Shown here piece by piece: positions 17,232 to 25,311 of a stretch of DNA of 64,000 nucleotides. Origin of the DNA: Halorubrum distributum JCM 10118. Its GTDB lineage: Archaea; Halobacteriota; Halobacteria; Halobacteriales; Haloferacaceae. Every line of letters starts with the position of its first letter. The first letter of the stretch is position 1. The position numbers were made by a program, and so were the translations under genes. The stretch spans positions 1 through 64,000 of the forward strand of contig NZ_AOJN01000055.1 of assembly GCF_000337335.1 (NCBI RefSeq), in the 5' to 3' direction. Under the pieces are notes generated by a model. The model worked only from the letters and a program-made list of their open reading frames with translations, had not been told where the DNA came from and did no database searches.

Positions 17232-17555
17232 TCAGGCGTCGTCGACCGGGAGCAGTCCCGCCTCGCGGAGGTCGTCGTCGAGCGTGCCGTCGCCGTGTTC
17301 CGCGTACGCCTCGGGCGTGTACGTCTTGATCTCCAGGGCGTGGACGGACCGCGTCATGTGGTCGCCGACCGCGTCGTACACGCGCTGGTGCTGGTCGACG
17401 AGCGACTCGCCCTCGAAGGCGGGCGAGACGACGACCGCGGCGAAATGGGCGTCCTCGTCCTCGTCGTCGTGGATCCGGGGCGCGGTCACGCGGGCGACCG
17501 CGTCGGAGAGGTGCTCCTCGATGAGGTCCGCGACCGCGTCGGGTTCGATGGTCAT
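17232..17555 (-). CDS. BolA-family protein
   Basis: A 107-residue protein with the BolA/IbaG fold: IEEHLSDAVARVTAPR, HFAAVVVSPAFEGESLVDQH (the conserved FxGxSxxxxH element with its H) and QRVYDAVGDHMTRSVHALEIKT. Family members pair with monothiol glutaredoxins or act in iron-sulfur trafficking. No glutaredoxin gene is near. It sits between a membrane protein and the TrmB-like regulator, all on the minus strand but with gaps of about 40 nt. Confidence 0.88.
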   Translation of the reverse strand: MTIEPDAVADLIEEHLSDAVARVTAPRIHDDEDEDAHFAAVVVSPAFEGESLVDQHQRVYDAVGDHMTRSVHALEIKTYTPEAYAEHGDGTLDDDLREAGLLPVDDA

Positions 17556-17594
17556 GGTCCCGGTGGGTCGCGGACGGGCAAAAGTTGACCGGCG

Positions 17595-18692
17595 TCACTC
17601 CGCCGGTTCGGCGTCGAGTTCGGCGCCGACGCCCGTCACGCGGATCCGGTTCGCCTCCACCTCCTCGTAGGTCGCGCCCCACCCGCCGACGGTCCAGCGC
17701 CGCTCGCCGTCGTCGACGATCATGGAGGCGGTGCCGGTCAGCGCCAGCACGCTCGGGGCGCGGGCCTCGTCGGCGTCGCCCTCGGAGAGGTTTTCGGCGT
17801 CGACGACCTCCCCGGTGATTGTCACGGATCGGTCGCTGTCGGTCTCGCGCCCTTCGATCTCGACGTGGAGAGGTTCGTCTCCGCCGATCCGATCGCGGTT
17901 CTCGAGCAGGAACTGCCGAATGTCGGCGTACCGCTTCGGGCCCGTCGCGTCGGCCTCGTACGCGACCGGGGAGGGGATCCACATGAAGAGCAGGAAGTGC
18001 CAGAAGAAGACGTACGTGAACGACCGGTTGCGGAGGATGAGGCCGTAGTCCTCGACTGCGGCGGGGTTCGGCGCGAACGCCGTGCGGCGGAGGTCGGAGG
18101 TGAGCACGAACGGGCCGGGCCGGGAGAGGCGGTGTGCGACGCTGACGGCGCCCTCGTAGTCGGCGTCGTCGAGCGGCTCGTCGCCGTCGAGGGCGAACAT
18201 CGTGACGTTGACCGTGACGCCGCGGTCGCGGGCGTCGGCCAGGTCGCCACGAAGCGCGTCGAACTGGTCGGGAGTGAGCGTCGCGTGGATCTGGGTGTCG
18301 GCGTCGCGGACGAACGTCCGCGCCGCCTCGAGCACCGTGTCGAACCGCTTGACGATGCTGACCGTCTGGGTGTCCAGCGTCGGCCGCTCGTAGCGGTCCT
18401 CGATCTCGGCGGCGGCCGATTCGAGCGCGCTCGCGCGGTCGGTGAGCCCGGAGACGATCGTCTCGGGGTCGGTCGCGCGCGCCTGGAACGTCTCCTGCTC
18501 GTACAGCTCCACGTACCCGAAGTCGTCGAGGTCGCGGAGCACGTCGTAGATCCGCGCGTCGGGCACGTCGCTGGCCTGTGCGACCTCGGTCGCGGACGCG
18601 GTCCCCAGTCCGAGCAGCGTGACGTACGCGTTCGCCTGATAGTAAGAGAGGTCCGCGGCTTGGAGGGTCTCCAGGAGTTCCTCGGTGTCCAT
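17595..18692 (-). CDS. TrmB-family sugar-responsive transcription regulator
   Basis: A 365-residue protein. An N-terminal winged helix (about residues 8-75: YYQANAYVTLLGLGTASATE, VAQASDVPDARIYDVLRDL) and a coiled linker precede a C-terminal TrmB-type ligand domain with phospholipase-D-like features (about 105-355). TrmB proteins bind maltose, trehalose or glucose and control sugar ABC transporters and carbon metabolism. It lies 71 nt downstream of the sulfatase on the same strand and next to a complete sugar-uptake and trehalase locus, so it is the likely local regulator. Its own TATA box is flanked by an inverted repeat (18710-18732). Confidence 0.88.
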   Translation of the reverse strand: MDTEELLETLQAADLSYYQANAYVTLLGLGTASATEVAQASDVPDARIYDVLRDLDDFGYVELYEQETFQARATDPETIVSGLTDRASALESAAAEIEDRYERPTLDTQTVSIVKRFDTVLEAARTFVRDADTQIHATLTPDQFDALRGDLADARDRGVTVNVTMFALDGDEPLDDADYEGAVSVAHRLSRPGPFVLTSDLRRTAFAPNPAAVEDYGLILRNRSFTYVFFWHFLLFMWIPSPVAYEADATGPKRYADIRQFLLENRDRIGGDEPLHVEIEGRETDSDRSVTITGEVVDAENLSEGDADEARAPSVLALTGTASMIVDDGERRWTVGGWGATYEEVEANRIRVTGVGAELDAEPAE

Positions 18693-18709
18693 GACGATCG
18701 ATTAACTAC

Positions 18710-18732
18710 CTCGGTGTATAAAAATCACCGAG
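18710..18732. promoter_or_regulatory. Inverted repeat enclosing the TATA box of the TrmB-like gene
   Basis: CTCGGTG (18710-18716) and CACCGAG (18726-18732) are perfect 7-bp inverted arms around TATAAAAAT (18717-18725). The TATA centre is about 27-29 nt from the regulator's start at 18692. A protein bound across both arms would occlude the box, so this is a candidate autorepression operator. Confidence 0.6.
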
Positions 18733-18763
18733 ACGCTGTCACTTCGCGGCCGGCCGGCACGCC

Positions 18764-20119
18764 TCACTCGATGTCCGGGTACGGCACGGGCCCGTCGAGG
18801 AGGGGGTCGTCGGTCGACGCCATCCAACTCTCCAGTTCGTCGCGCAGTCGGTCGAGGGCGTCGACGTGGGCCGGGTCCGGGTCGCTCGCCTCGGCCGCCG
18901 GCTCGAACGGCTTCTTGTCCGAAGCGAGGTTCTCCGACTCGTCCGGGTCGGCTTCGAGGTCGTACAGCTCCTCTGCCGGGCGCTGGGGGACGTGGAACTC
19001 CTCGTGGACCTCGCGTCCCGAAGCCGTCGGCGCGACGTCCATCGGGACGAACACCTTCGGCAGCACGGAGAAGTTGCGGACGTACTTGTACCGCTCCGTC
19101 CGGATCGCCCGGATCGGGTTGTAGCGGTCGTGCCACGTCATCTCGGCGAAGATCCGGTCGCGCTCGTCGTGCGGTTCCCCGCGGAGCAGCGGCGCGAACG
19201 ACTCGCCGGAGGCGTCCGTCGGCGGGTCGACGCCGAGCAGGTCCAGCATCGTCGGCGTGAAGTCGGCGTTGGTGACGAGCGCGTCGTGGACTTCGCCGCC
19301 CTCGACGGCGCCCGGCTGGTGAACTAAGAGCGCGGTCTCGATCCCCGGGTCGTAGCAGGTCCCCTTCGCGCGCGGTATCGCCAGTCCGTGGTCGGTCGTA
19401 AACACGAAGACCGTCTCCTCGGCCAGCCCGGCGTCGGCGAGCGACTCGCGGTAGCGACCCACCGCCGGGTCGAGCACCTCCTCGATCAGGGCCGTGAGGT
19501 CGGCGGCGTCCTCGCGAACGCCCGGTTCGTCGGGAAGGTACGGGAAGTCGTCGAGGTCGACCGCGTCGGGGTCAGCGCCCTCGTACGTCTCGTCGGGCAG
19601 GTACTCCCGGCGGAACGGGCGATGCGGCTCCTCGATGCCGATGGAGACGAAAAAGGGCTCGTCATCGTCCACGCGCTCGGCGAAGAAGTCGTCGACGACG
19701 TCGACGAGTTCGAGCGCGCGCTTCGTCCCGCTGTCGACGTAGTCGTAGCCGAGCCGCTCTGGTTCGTCGGGGACCTCGTGCTGGAAGCCGAGCAGGGCCG
19801 TGTCGTACCCGGCCGAGCGGAGGCGCTTCGGGAGAGTCTCCCAGTCGTCGCCGAGCGCCCAGCCCATGTGCGCGAGCCCCATGACGCCGTTCTCGTGGGG
19901 GTAGTAGCCCGTCATCATGCTGGACCGGCTCGGCGAGCACTGCGGGGCCGTACAGAAGCTGTTCGCCATCCGGGCGCCGTCGGCCGCGATCCGGTCGATG
20001 TTCGGCGTGTCGACGTCGGCCCCGTAGCAGCCGAGGTGTTGACCGAGGTCGTGACAGTGAACAAGGACGAGATTCGGGCGGCCCGACGTGTCGGAATCGG
20101 AGTCAGCTCTGTCCGTCAT
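18764..20119 (-). CDS. Cytoplasmic Cys-type sulfatase
   Basis: A 451-residue type I sulfatase of the alkaline-phosphatase superfamily that hydrolyses a sulfate ester. The N-terminal metal-binding stretch is NLVLVHCHDLGQHLGCYG (D24). The CxPxR motif that is oxidised to formylglycine is C61-S-P-S-R65 in APQCSPSRSSMMTGYYP. VFTTDHG supplies later metal ligands. There is no signal peptide, so it acts inside the cell. CATAAATAG (20143-20151) is the TATA about 27 nt from the start at 20119, favoured over an upstream ATG at 20143. It sits between the TrmB regulator and the divergent sugar-binding protein, suggesting a sulfated sugar as substrate. Confidence 0.9.
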   Translation of the reverse strand: MTDRADSDSDTSGRPNLVLVHCHDLGQHLGCYGADVDTPNIDRIAADGARMANSFCTAPQCSPSRSSMMTGYYPHENGVMGLAHMGWALGDDWETLPKRLRSAGYDTALLGFQHEVPDEPERLGYDYVDSGTKRALELVDVVDDFFAERVDDDEPFFVSIGIEEPHRPFRREYLPDETYEGADPDAVDLDDFPYLPDEPGVREDAADLTALIEEVLDPAVGRYRESLADAGLAEETVFVFTTDHGLAIPRAKGTCYDPGIETALLVHQPGAVEGGEVHDALVTNADFTPTMLDLLGVDPPTDASGESFAPLLRGEPHDERDRIFAEMTWHDRYNPIRAIRTERYKYVRNFSVLPKVFVPMDVAPTASGREVHEEFHVPQRPAEELYDLEADPDESENLASDKKPFEPAAEASDPDPAHVDALDRLRDELESWMASTDDPLLDGPVPYPDIE

Positions 20120-20143
20120 ATCCTCCACTACCGCCCGATACAT

Positions 20144-20151
20144 CCATAAAT
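20144..20151 (-). promoter_or_regulatory. TATA box of the sulfatase gene
   Basis: On the minus strand this reads CTATTTAT, centred about 27 nt upstream of the ATG at 20119. It decides that start against an upstream ATG at 20143, which would overlap the box. Confidence 0.55.
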
Positions 20152-20200
20152 AGCCGTGGTCGGGCTTCGTCATCGATCGGTTGAGATTAGTAACTATAGC

Positions 20201-20214
20201 GGTAATTAATAACC
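20201..20214. promoter_or_regulatory. Near-palindromic AT-rich site between sulfatase and binding-protein genes
   Basis: GGTAATTAATAACC is palindromic apart from one base pair (GGTWATTAATWACC). It lies 38 nt before the binding-protein ATG at 20252, overlapping the probable promoter. The core TAATTAAT also occurs at 25204-25211, in front of the ATPase and trehalase genes. It is a candidate operator or BRE/TATA element of the locus. Confidence 0.4.
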
Positions 20215-20251
20215 AAATTTGAAGTAACTGGGCCGAGTGGGTTGGGACGAC

Positions 20252-21568
20252 ATGTCCGATGATCGATCCTGTACTACGCGGCGGGACGTACTGAAGACGA
20301 CCGGCACCGCGTCGGTGCTCGGGAGCGTTGCGCTCGCGGGCTGTTCCGGCAACGGTGGCGACGGTGGGGACGGCGGGGACGGCTCCGACGGCAGCGACGG
20401 CTCGGACGGCAGCGACGGCGGAAGTAACAGCCTCGAGATCACGGGCGTCTGGTCCGGCGGCGAGCAGGAGTCGTTCAGCAAGGTGATGGACTTCGTGGAG
20501 GAGTCGACGGGCATGAGCCTGGAGTACTTCCCGCGCGACACCGACAGCCTGCTCACCGGGACCCTGATGGACTACGAGTCCGGCGTCTCCTCCGCCGACA
20601 TCGTCGTGATGCCCTCGCCGGCGCGGATCATCTCGGACGCCCAGAACGGCCACCTCGCGCCGGTCGGCGACGCGTGGAACGCCGACGACTTCGCGGTCGA
20701 CCCGTCGCGGGTCACCGTCGACGGCGAGGTGTACGCCGCGCCGTTCAAGATGGACCTCAAGCCCGGCTTCTGGTACCGGAAGTCGTTCTTCAACGAGCAC
20801 GACCTCTCGGAGCCGGAGAACTGGGACGAGTTCATGACGCTGCTCGACGACATCTCGGCGATCGAGGGCGTCGACGCGCCGATCGCCTCCGGGAACGGCA
20901 CCGGCTGGCCGCTCAGCGACATCACCGAGGGCTTCTTCATGCGGCAGGAGGACGGCGCGTCGCTCCAGCAGGGGCTCATCGACGGCGACGCCTCCTTCAC
21001 CGACGACCGGGTCGCGACGGCGTTCGACGAGATCAAGACCCTCCACGACGAGGGGTACTTCAGCCAGACCCGCGACTTCGGCGTCCAGTACGAGTACTTC
21101 TGGGACAACAGCCTCCCGCTGTACTTCATGGGCTCGTTCACGCCGGCGCAGGACGCGGTCCAGGACCCGTCCGACCTCGGCGTCTTCCGGCTGCCCGGCG
21201 TCGACGGCATCTCGTCGTCGGTCAACTGGTTCACCGTGCCGACGTACTCGGACAACGTCGACGCCGCCCGCGACGCCCTGAGCTCGTTCGTCTCCGCCGA
21301 GGGCCAGCAGGTGTGGGTCGAGGACGGCGGCTTCATCGCCTCCAACACCGAGGTGCCGGACGACGCCTACGAGATCGAAGTGATGGCGAACCTGCCGGAC
21401 CTCGCCGCCGAGGTGACCGTCGTGCCGGACCTCGACGACGCGCTCGGGAACCCGTTCCAGCAGGAGTTCTGGTCGGTCCTCAAGGGCCTGTGGGCCACGC
21501 CCGACACGCCGACCGGGGACATCACCAGCGCGCTCGACGACGCCCACGAGGAGACGCTTAACGACTAA
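20252..21568 (+). CDS. Sugar ABC transporter substrate-binding lipoprotein
   Basis: A 438-residue family 1 extracellular solute-binding protein. The Tat signal has R10-R11 (CTTRRDVLKTTG), a hydrophobic stretch, and the lipobox LAG-C31, so it is exported folded and lipid-anchored outside the membrane. A Gly/Asp/Ser-rich linker (about 33-57) leads to the binding domain, with ITGVWSGGEQESFSKVMDF, WGxxD-like SENWDEFMTLLDD and YFMGSFTPA. Such proteins bind oligosaccharides. The permease and ATPase genes face the other way about 600 nt further on. A GTG at 20237 could add five residues. Confidence 0.92.
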   Translation: MSDDRSCTTRRDVLKTTGTASVLGSVALAGCSGNGGDGGDGGDGSDGSDGSDGSDGGSNSLEITGVWSGGEQESFSKVMDFVEESTGMSLEYFPRDTDSLLTGTLMDYESGVSSADIVVMPSPARIISDAQNGHLAPVGDAWNADDFAVDPSRVTVDGEVYAAPFKMDLKPGFWYRKSFFNEHDLSEPENWDEFMTLLDDISAIEGVDAPIASGNGTGWPLSDITEGFFMRQEDGASLQQGLIDGDASFTDDRVATAFDEIKTLHDEGYFSQTRDFGVQYEYFWDNSLPLYFMGSFTPAQDAVQDPSDLGVFRLPGVDGISSSVNWFTVPTYSDNVDAARDALSSFVSAEGQQVWVEDGGFIASNTEVPDDAYEIEVMANLPDLAAEVTVVPDLDDALGNPFQQEFWSVLKGLWATPDTPTGDITSALDDAHEETLND

Positions 21569-21570
21569 CG

Positions 21571-21876
21571 ATGGAGTCGATGTCGACCGCGGACGACCGA
21601 GACGACCGCCGCGGGTCGCTGGCGCGGATGTTCGACCCCGAAGAGCTCCGCCGCCGGAACCTCGTCTCGCTCGGGATGGACGTGCTCATCCTCGTGACGA
21701 CCGGCTTCCTCGCCATCCTCTTCACGATGGGACTCTGGCCGTCTGTCATCGGGCTGGTCCCGATAGCGACGCTTCTGTACTTCGGGTGGGCCTCCTCGAA
21801 GGCGTTCTTCGTCGCGCAGGTGCTCGCGGTCGGCGCGTTCCTGCTCGGTACCGCGACCGGCGTGCTGCCGTACTGA
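21571..21876 (+). CDS. Small membrane protein co-encoded with the binding protein
   Basis: A 101-residue protein starting two bases after the binding-protein stop codon, so almost certainly in the same transcript. After a charged N-terminus (DDRDDRRGSLARMFDPEEL) there are three likely transmembrane helices (MDVLILVTTGFLAILFTM; VIGLVPIATLLYFGWA; VAQVLAVGAFLLGTATGVL). It does not resemble a canonical ABC permease and carries no EAA loop. It could be an accessory or tether for the importer. Family unknown. Confidence 0.75.
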   Translation: MESMSTADDRDDRRGSLARMFDPEELRRRNLVSLGMDVLILVTTGFLAILFTMGLWPSVIGLVPIATLLYFGWASSKAFFVAQVLAVGAFLLGTATGVLPY

Positions 21877-22190
21877 GACGACCGACGCGGGGTTCCGTTT
21901 TCGCTCGCCGTGGACCGGAGTCGCGCTTAGCGCCGTCGCCGGCGCTCACTCCGAGGAGCGATGCCCGGGACCTCTCCTAACCGGGAATTAACGGACGTAT
22001 CAGACGGGCGCGTGTGACTCCGGCATCTCGAGTGCCGCGACGAGTGCGGAATGAGTGACGCGACTCCCGACGGCGTCGTTCGCGCGTCGTCCGGCTTTGA
22101 CGCCCTCCCAGAACGCGTCGCTCGGAGCGCGGGTCGACGGGGGCTGAAAAGCGAGTCGCCTCTCGACCCGAGAGCTCCCGCGGCGCAGAC
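21877..22190. other. 314-base intergenic gap between convergent genes
   Basis: The gap separates the binding-protein pair (plus) from the permease genes (minus). The plus side has GGTTCCGTTTTCGC just after the last stop, and the minus side has a CTTTTCAG pyrimidine run, either of which may end transcription. An open stretch on the minus strand (22000-22190) has no start of its own and no recognised family. I see no RNA gene. Confidence 0.4.
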
Positions 22191-23156
22191 TCAGTCGGCC
22201 ACCGCGGCCACCATCCCCTGCTTGTAGTACCGCTGGAGCGTGACGAACAGGAGGATGGGGACGATCATCGTCAGCACCGAGCCGGCGGCCACGAGCCCCC
22301 AGTCGATCTGGAGGCGCCCCTTCATCAGGGGCAGCACCTGCGGCGCGAGCTGGTTCTCGCGGGACCGCATGAACACGAGGGGGAAGAAGAAGGAGTTCCA
22401 CACCCACGTGAACTGGATGACCGCCACGGAGACGAGCGCCGGGGCGGAGTACGGCAGCACGATGGACTTGAAGATCTGGTAGCGGGACGCGCCGTCGATC
22501 CGGGCGGCCTCCTCCAGCTCTTCGGGGAGCCCGAGGAGGAAGTTCCGGAGGAACATGACGACCCACCCCATCCCCCAGCCGATGTGGACCAGGATGAGCC
22601 CCATGTACGTGTCGAACAGTCCGGTCTGCCGCAGCGTGTTGTAGTTCCCCATCGCCACCAGCTCCGGCGGCGCCGCCATGACCACGATGAGCAGGAAGAA
22701 CAGCCCGGTCTTCAGCGGGAAGTCGAAGCGGGCGAACGGGTACGCCACCATCGTCCCGAGCAGCGTCACGGCGAGGACGGACGGGATCGTGACGATGGCC
22801 GTGTTCAGCATCGCCTGCCGCATCGGGCCCGACTGGAACGTCCACGCGCGGGCGTAGTTCTCGAAGGTGACGGTGACCGTCTCGAAGTTCCACCAGCCCT
22901 GGATGATCTGGTCGAGCGGGCGGACGGAGGCCATGAACAGCCCGATCAGCGGGACCAGCCACAGGAGCGCGACGCCGATGGCGATCGCGTACCGGAGCGC
23001 GCGCGGACCGCTCGGCACCGACGCGCGGGCGCGCTCGAGGAGCGGACGGTCGGAGATCGGTGCGGTCTCCGGCGGCTCGTGGTACACGCGACCGCCGTCG
23101 GTCGTCGGCTCGCTGTCGGCCTCGGTCGGATCGTCTGAGTGGGTTGTGTCGGTCAT
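22191..23156 (-). CDS. Sugar ABC transporter permease (MalG/UgpE type)
   Basis: A 321-residue permease. A charged cytoplasmic N-terminus of about 50 residues precedes six transmembrane helices. The EAA loop that docks the ATPase is LEEAARIDGASRYQIFKSIV, then LPYSAPAL. GGRVYHEPPE and RPLDQIIQGWWNF resemble the MalG subgroup. It pairs with the MalF-type permease encoded 6 nt upstream. It is the last gene of the minus-strand ATPase-permease-permease operon. Confidence 0.93.
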   Translation of the reverse strand: MTDTTHSDDPTEADSEPTTDGGRVYHEPPETAPISDRPLLERARASVPSGPRALRYAIAIGVALLWLVPLIGLFMASVRPLDQIIQGWWNFETVTVTFENYARAWTFQSGPMRQAMLNTAIVTIPSVLAVTLLGTMVAYPFARFDFPLKTGLFFLLIVVMAAPPELVAMGNYNTLRQTGLFDTYMGLILVHIGWGMGWVVMFLRNFLLGLPEELEEAARIDGASRYQIFKSIVLPYSAPALVSVAVIQFTWVWNSFFFPLVFMRSRENQLAPQVLPLMKGRLQIDWGLVAAGSVLTMIVPILLFVTLQRYYKQGMVAAVAD

Positions 23157-23162
23157 AGTCGA

Positions 23163-24101
23163 TCAGTCCATTGACGCGATGTACCACGCCATCGGGAGCG
23201 CGATCACGAGCTCGATGAGCGCGACGACCATCGCCTTGCTGTACTCGATCGGGACGGAGAACGCCGCCTGGTACACCTCGAGCCCGAGCACCGAGAACAC
23301 CCCGCCGGGGCCCCCGGACGGGCCGCCGGCCGCGTAGACGATGGCGAAGATCCGGATCACCCAGATCATGCTCATGATCACTACGACCGCGGTCACGGGC
23401 TTGACGAGCGGCCAGATGATGTCCTTGAACCGGCGGAACCGACCCGCGCCGTCGACGCGGGCCGACTCCAGCAGCGCAGGGTCGATCCCCGCGAGGGCGG
23501 AGCTGTACAACAGCATGCTGAACCCGGTCTGGACCCAGACGCCGCCGGCGACCAGCGCGTAGATCGCGATCTGGGGCTCTTGAACCCAGTTCCGGACCAT
23601 TCCCTCCAGCCCGATCGACCGGAGCAGCCCGTTGAAGATGCCGGCCTGCGGGTCGTAGACGAACAGCAGCACGAGCCCGATCACGACGGTCGGCGTCGTG
23701 AACGCCAGGAACACCATCGAACGGAGGACGCTCCGGCCGCGCAGGTCGGCGAACAGCAGCGCGAGTCCGAGGCCGAGCAGCGTGCTCAGCGGGACGTGGA
23801 CGACCATCCAGATGATGTTCTGCGGGAGCGCCCCCATCGGGTACTGGAAGGCGAGGAGGTTGTCCCAGTTGATGATCGCGTCGTCCTGGAACGCCGCGAT
23901 CCACGTCTCGAACCCGGCGAACTGCCCGATCGTGAACCCGTCCCAGGTGAAGAAGCTCCCGACCGCCGAGTAGAGCATCGGCCCGACCGAGAAGATGGCG
24001 AACAGCGTGAGGCCGGGGAGCATGAACACGAGGATCGCCGTGAGCTTCTCTCCGTCGAGGTCGCGGTCGAGCCGGTCCTCCAAGTACGATCCGACTGACA
24101 T
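23163..24101 (-). CDS. Sugar ABC transporter permease (MalF/UgpA type)
   Basis: A 312-residue inner-membrane permease with about six helices. It opens with an N-terminal LTAILVFMLPGLTLFAIFSV and a periplasm-facing region WDGFTIGQFAGFETWIAAF typical of CUT1 transporters. The EAA loop is ALLESARVDGAGRFRRFKDI, then IWPLVKPVT. It forms a heterodimer with the downstream MalG-type protein. It lies 4 nt after the ATPase gene, so all three are one operon. The lack of a large MalF P2 loop is normal for this subgroup. Confidence 0.93.
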   Translation of the reverse strand: MSVGSYLEDRLDRDLDGEKLTAILVFMLPGLTLFAIFSVGPMLYSAVGSFFTWDGFTIGQFAGFETWIAAFQDDAIINWDNLLAFQYPMGALPQNIIWMVVHVPLSTLLGLGLALLFADLRGRSVLRSMVFLAFTTPTVVIGLVLLFVYDPQAGIFNGLLRSIGLEGMVRNWVQEPQIAIYALVAGGVWVQTGFSMLLYSSALAGIDPALLESARVDGAGRFRRFKDIIWPLVKPVTAVVVIMSMIWVIRIFAIVYAAGGPSGGPGGVFSVLGLEVYQAAFSVPIEYSKAMVVALIELVIALPMAWYIASMD

Positions 24102-24105
24102 GGTA

Positions 24106-25170
24106 TCAGGCCACCAGTTCCCCGTCCTCGTCGTAGAGGTACGCGTCGGTCGGGTCGAACGTGAGGTGAACGGGGTCCCCCGCTTCGGCCTCCGTCTTCG
24201 GGACCTTCACGTTCACCACGGAGCCGCCCACCTCCACGTTGACCAGCACGTACTCCCCGAGCGGTTCGACCGTTTTCACCGTGCCGGGCACCGTCCAGTC
24301 GGTGTCGGGCGCCTCGGTCGACACGTCGATGTCCTCGGGCCGGACCCCGACGGACACGGTCTGCGAGGACGTCTCGGCCGGCATCGGGAGGGAGTTGCCC
24401 TCGGCGAGCCGAACGGTGCCGTCGCGGTTCTCGCCCTCGAAGAGGTTCATCGGCGGCGACCCGATGAACTTCGCGACCCAGGTGGTCCGCGGCCGCTCGT
24501 ACAGCTCCTCCGGGTCGGCGACCTGCCGGATAGTGCCGTCGTTCAACACGACGATCTTGTCGCCCATGCTCATCGCCTCCTCCTGGTTGTGCGTGACGTA
24601 CACCGTGGTGATCCCGAGCTCGTTCTGGATCCGCTTGAGCTCGGAGCGCATCTCCAAGCGGAGCTTCGCGTCGAGGTTACTGAGCGGCTCGTCGAGGAGG
24701 AACACCGACGGCTCGCGGACGATGGCCCGCGCGAGCGAGGTCCGCTGGCGCTGCCCGCCGGATATCTCTCCCGGGTCGCTGTCCATCTGGTCCTCGATGT
24801 GGAGCAGCTCCGCGACCTGCGCGACCCGCTCGTCGCGCTCCTCCGGCGGAACGCCCCTGACCTTCAGCGGGTACTCGATGTTCTCCCTGACGGTCATGTG
24901 CGGATACAGCGCGTAGTTCTGGAACACCATCGCGACGTTGCGATCGGCGGGCGGCATCCCGTCGACTCGCTCGTCGTCGAAGTAGATCTCGCCCTCGGAC
25001 AGGTCCTCCAGCCCCGCGATCATCCGGAGCGCGGTCGTCTTCCCGCAGCCGGACGGTCCCAGGAACACCACGAACTCCCCGTCGTCCACCTCCATGTCCA
25101 GCTTGTAGTTGGCGACCGTGTCACCCCCGTCGAAGTACTTGCTCACCGATCGCATGCTAATACGGGTCAT
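24106..25170 (-). CDS. Sugar ABC transporter ATPase (MalK/UgpC/MsmX type)
   Basis: A 354-residue nucleotide-binding subunit. Walker A is GPSGCGKTT, the Q-loop lies in MVFQNYALYPHMTV, the ABC signature is ISGGQRQR and Walker B is VFLLDEPLSNLDAKLR. The switch His is in YVTHNQEEAMSMGD. Two OB-like TOBE segments (about residues 240-354) place it in the CUT1 MalK group that energises oligosaccharide import. It is first gene of the minus-strand operon. The ATG at 25170 has an AATAAATG TATA element about 25 nt upstream. Confidence 0.95.
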   Translation of the reverse strand: MTRISMRSVSKYFDGGDTVANYKLDMEVDDGEFVVFLGPSGCGKTTALRMIAGLEDLSEGEIYFDDERVDGMPPADRNVAMVFQNYALYPHMTVRENIEYPLKVRGVPPEERDERVAQVAELLHIEDQMDSDPGEISGGQRQRTSLARAIVREPSVFLLDEPLSNLDAKLRLEMRSELKRIQNELGITTVYVTHNQEEAMSMGDKIVVLNDGTIRQVADPEELYERPRTTWVAKFIGSPPMNLFEGENRDGTVRLAEGNSLPMPAETSSQTVSVGVRPEDIDVSTEAPDTDWTVPGTVKTVEPLGEYVLVNVEVGGSVVNVKVPKTEAEAGDPVHLTFDPTDAYLYDEDGELVA

Positions 25171-25188
25171 CGACTACCCGCCGATATT

Positions 25189-25197
25189 CATTTATTA
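25189..25197 (-). promoter_or_regulatory. TATA element of the ATPase-permease operon
   Basis: On the minus strand this reads TAATAAATG, 19-27 nt upstream of the ATG at 25170. Just beyond it is TAATTAAT (25204-25211), the same core as in the sulfatase/binding-protein control region. Confidence 0.45.
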
Positions 25198-25276
25198 CAC
25201 TTATAATTAATCATGGATCGTGGATAAGAGGACCGTCGGCGGTGGGGTGTACCCGTTCTCTGTCCGGCTAATTCAA

Positions 25277-25284
25277 TAATTACT
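25277..25284 (+). promoter_or_regulatory. TATA element of the trehalase gene
   Basis: ATAATTAC in the AT-rich stretch CTAATTCAATAATTAC lies 28-35 nt before the ATG at 25312. The 141-nt region from 25171 to 25311 serves two divergent promoters. Confidence 0.4.
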
Positions 25285-25311
25285 TAGCAATCCTTTCACT
25301 ACGTGAGGAGG

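Noticed and set aside
22000-22190. Open minus-strand stretch downstream of the permease operon, seen as a possible gene remnant
   Set aside because: It has no start codon of its own in a plausible position and no recognisable family; only the lack of stop codons supports it.
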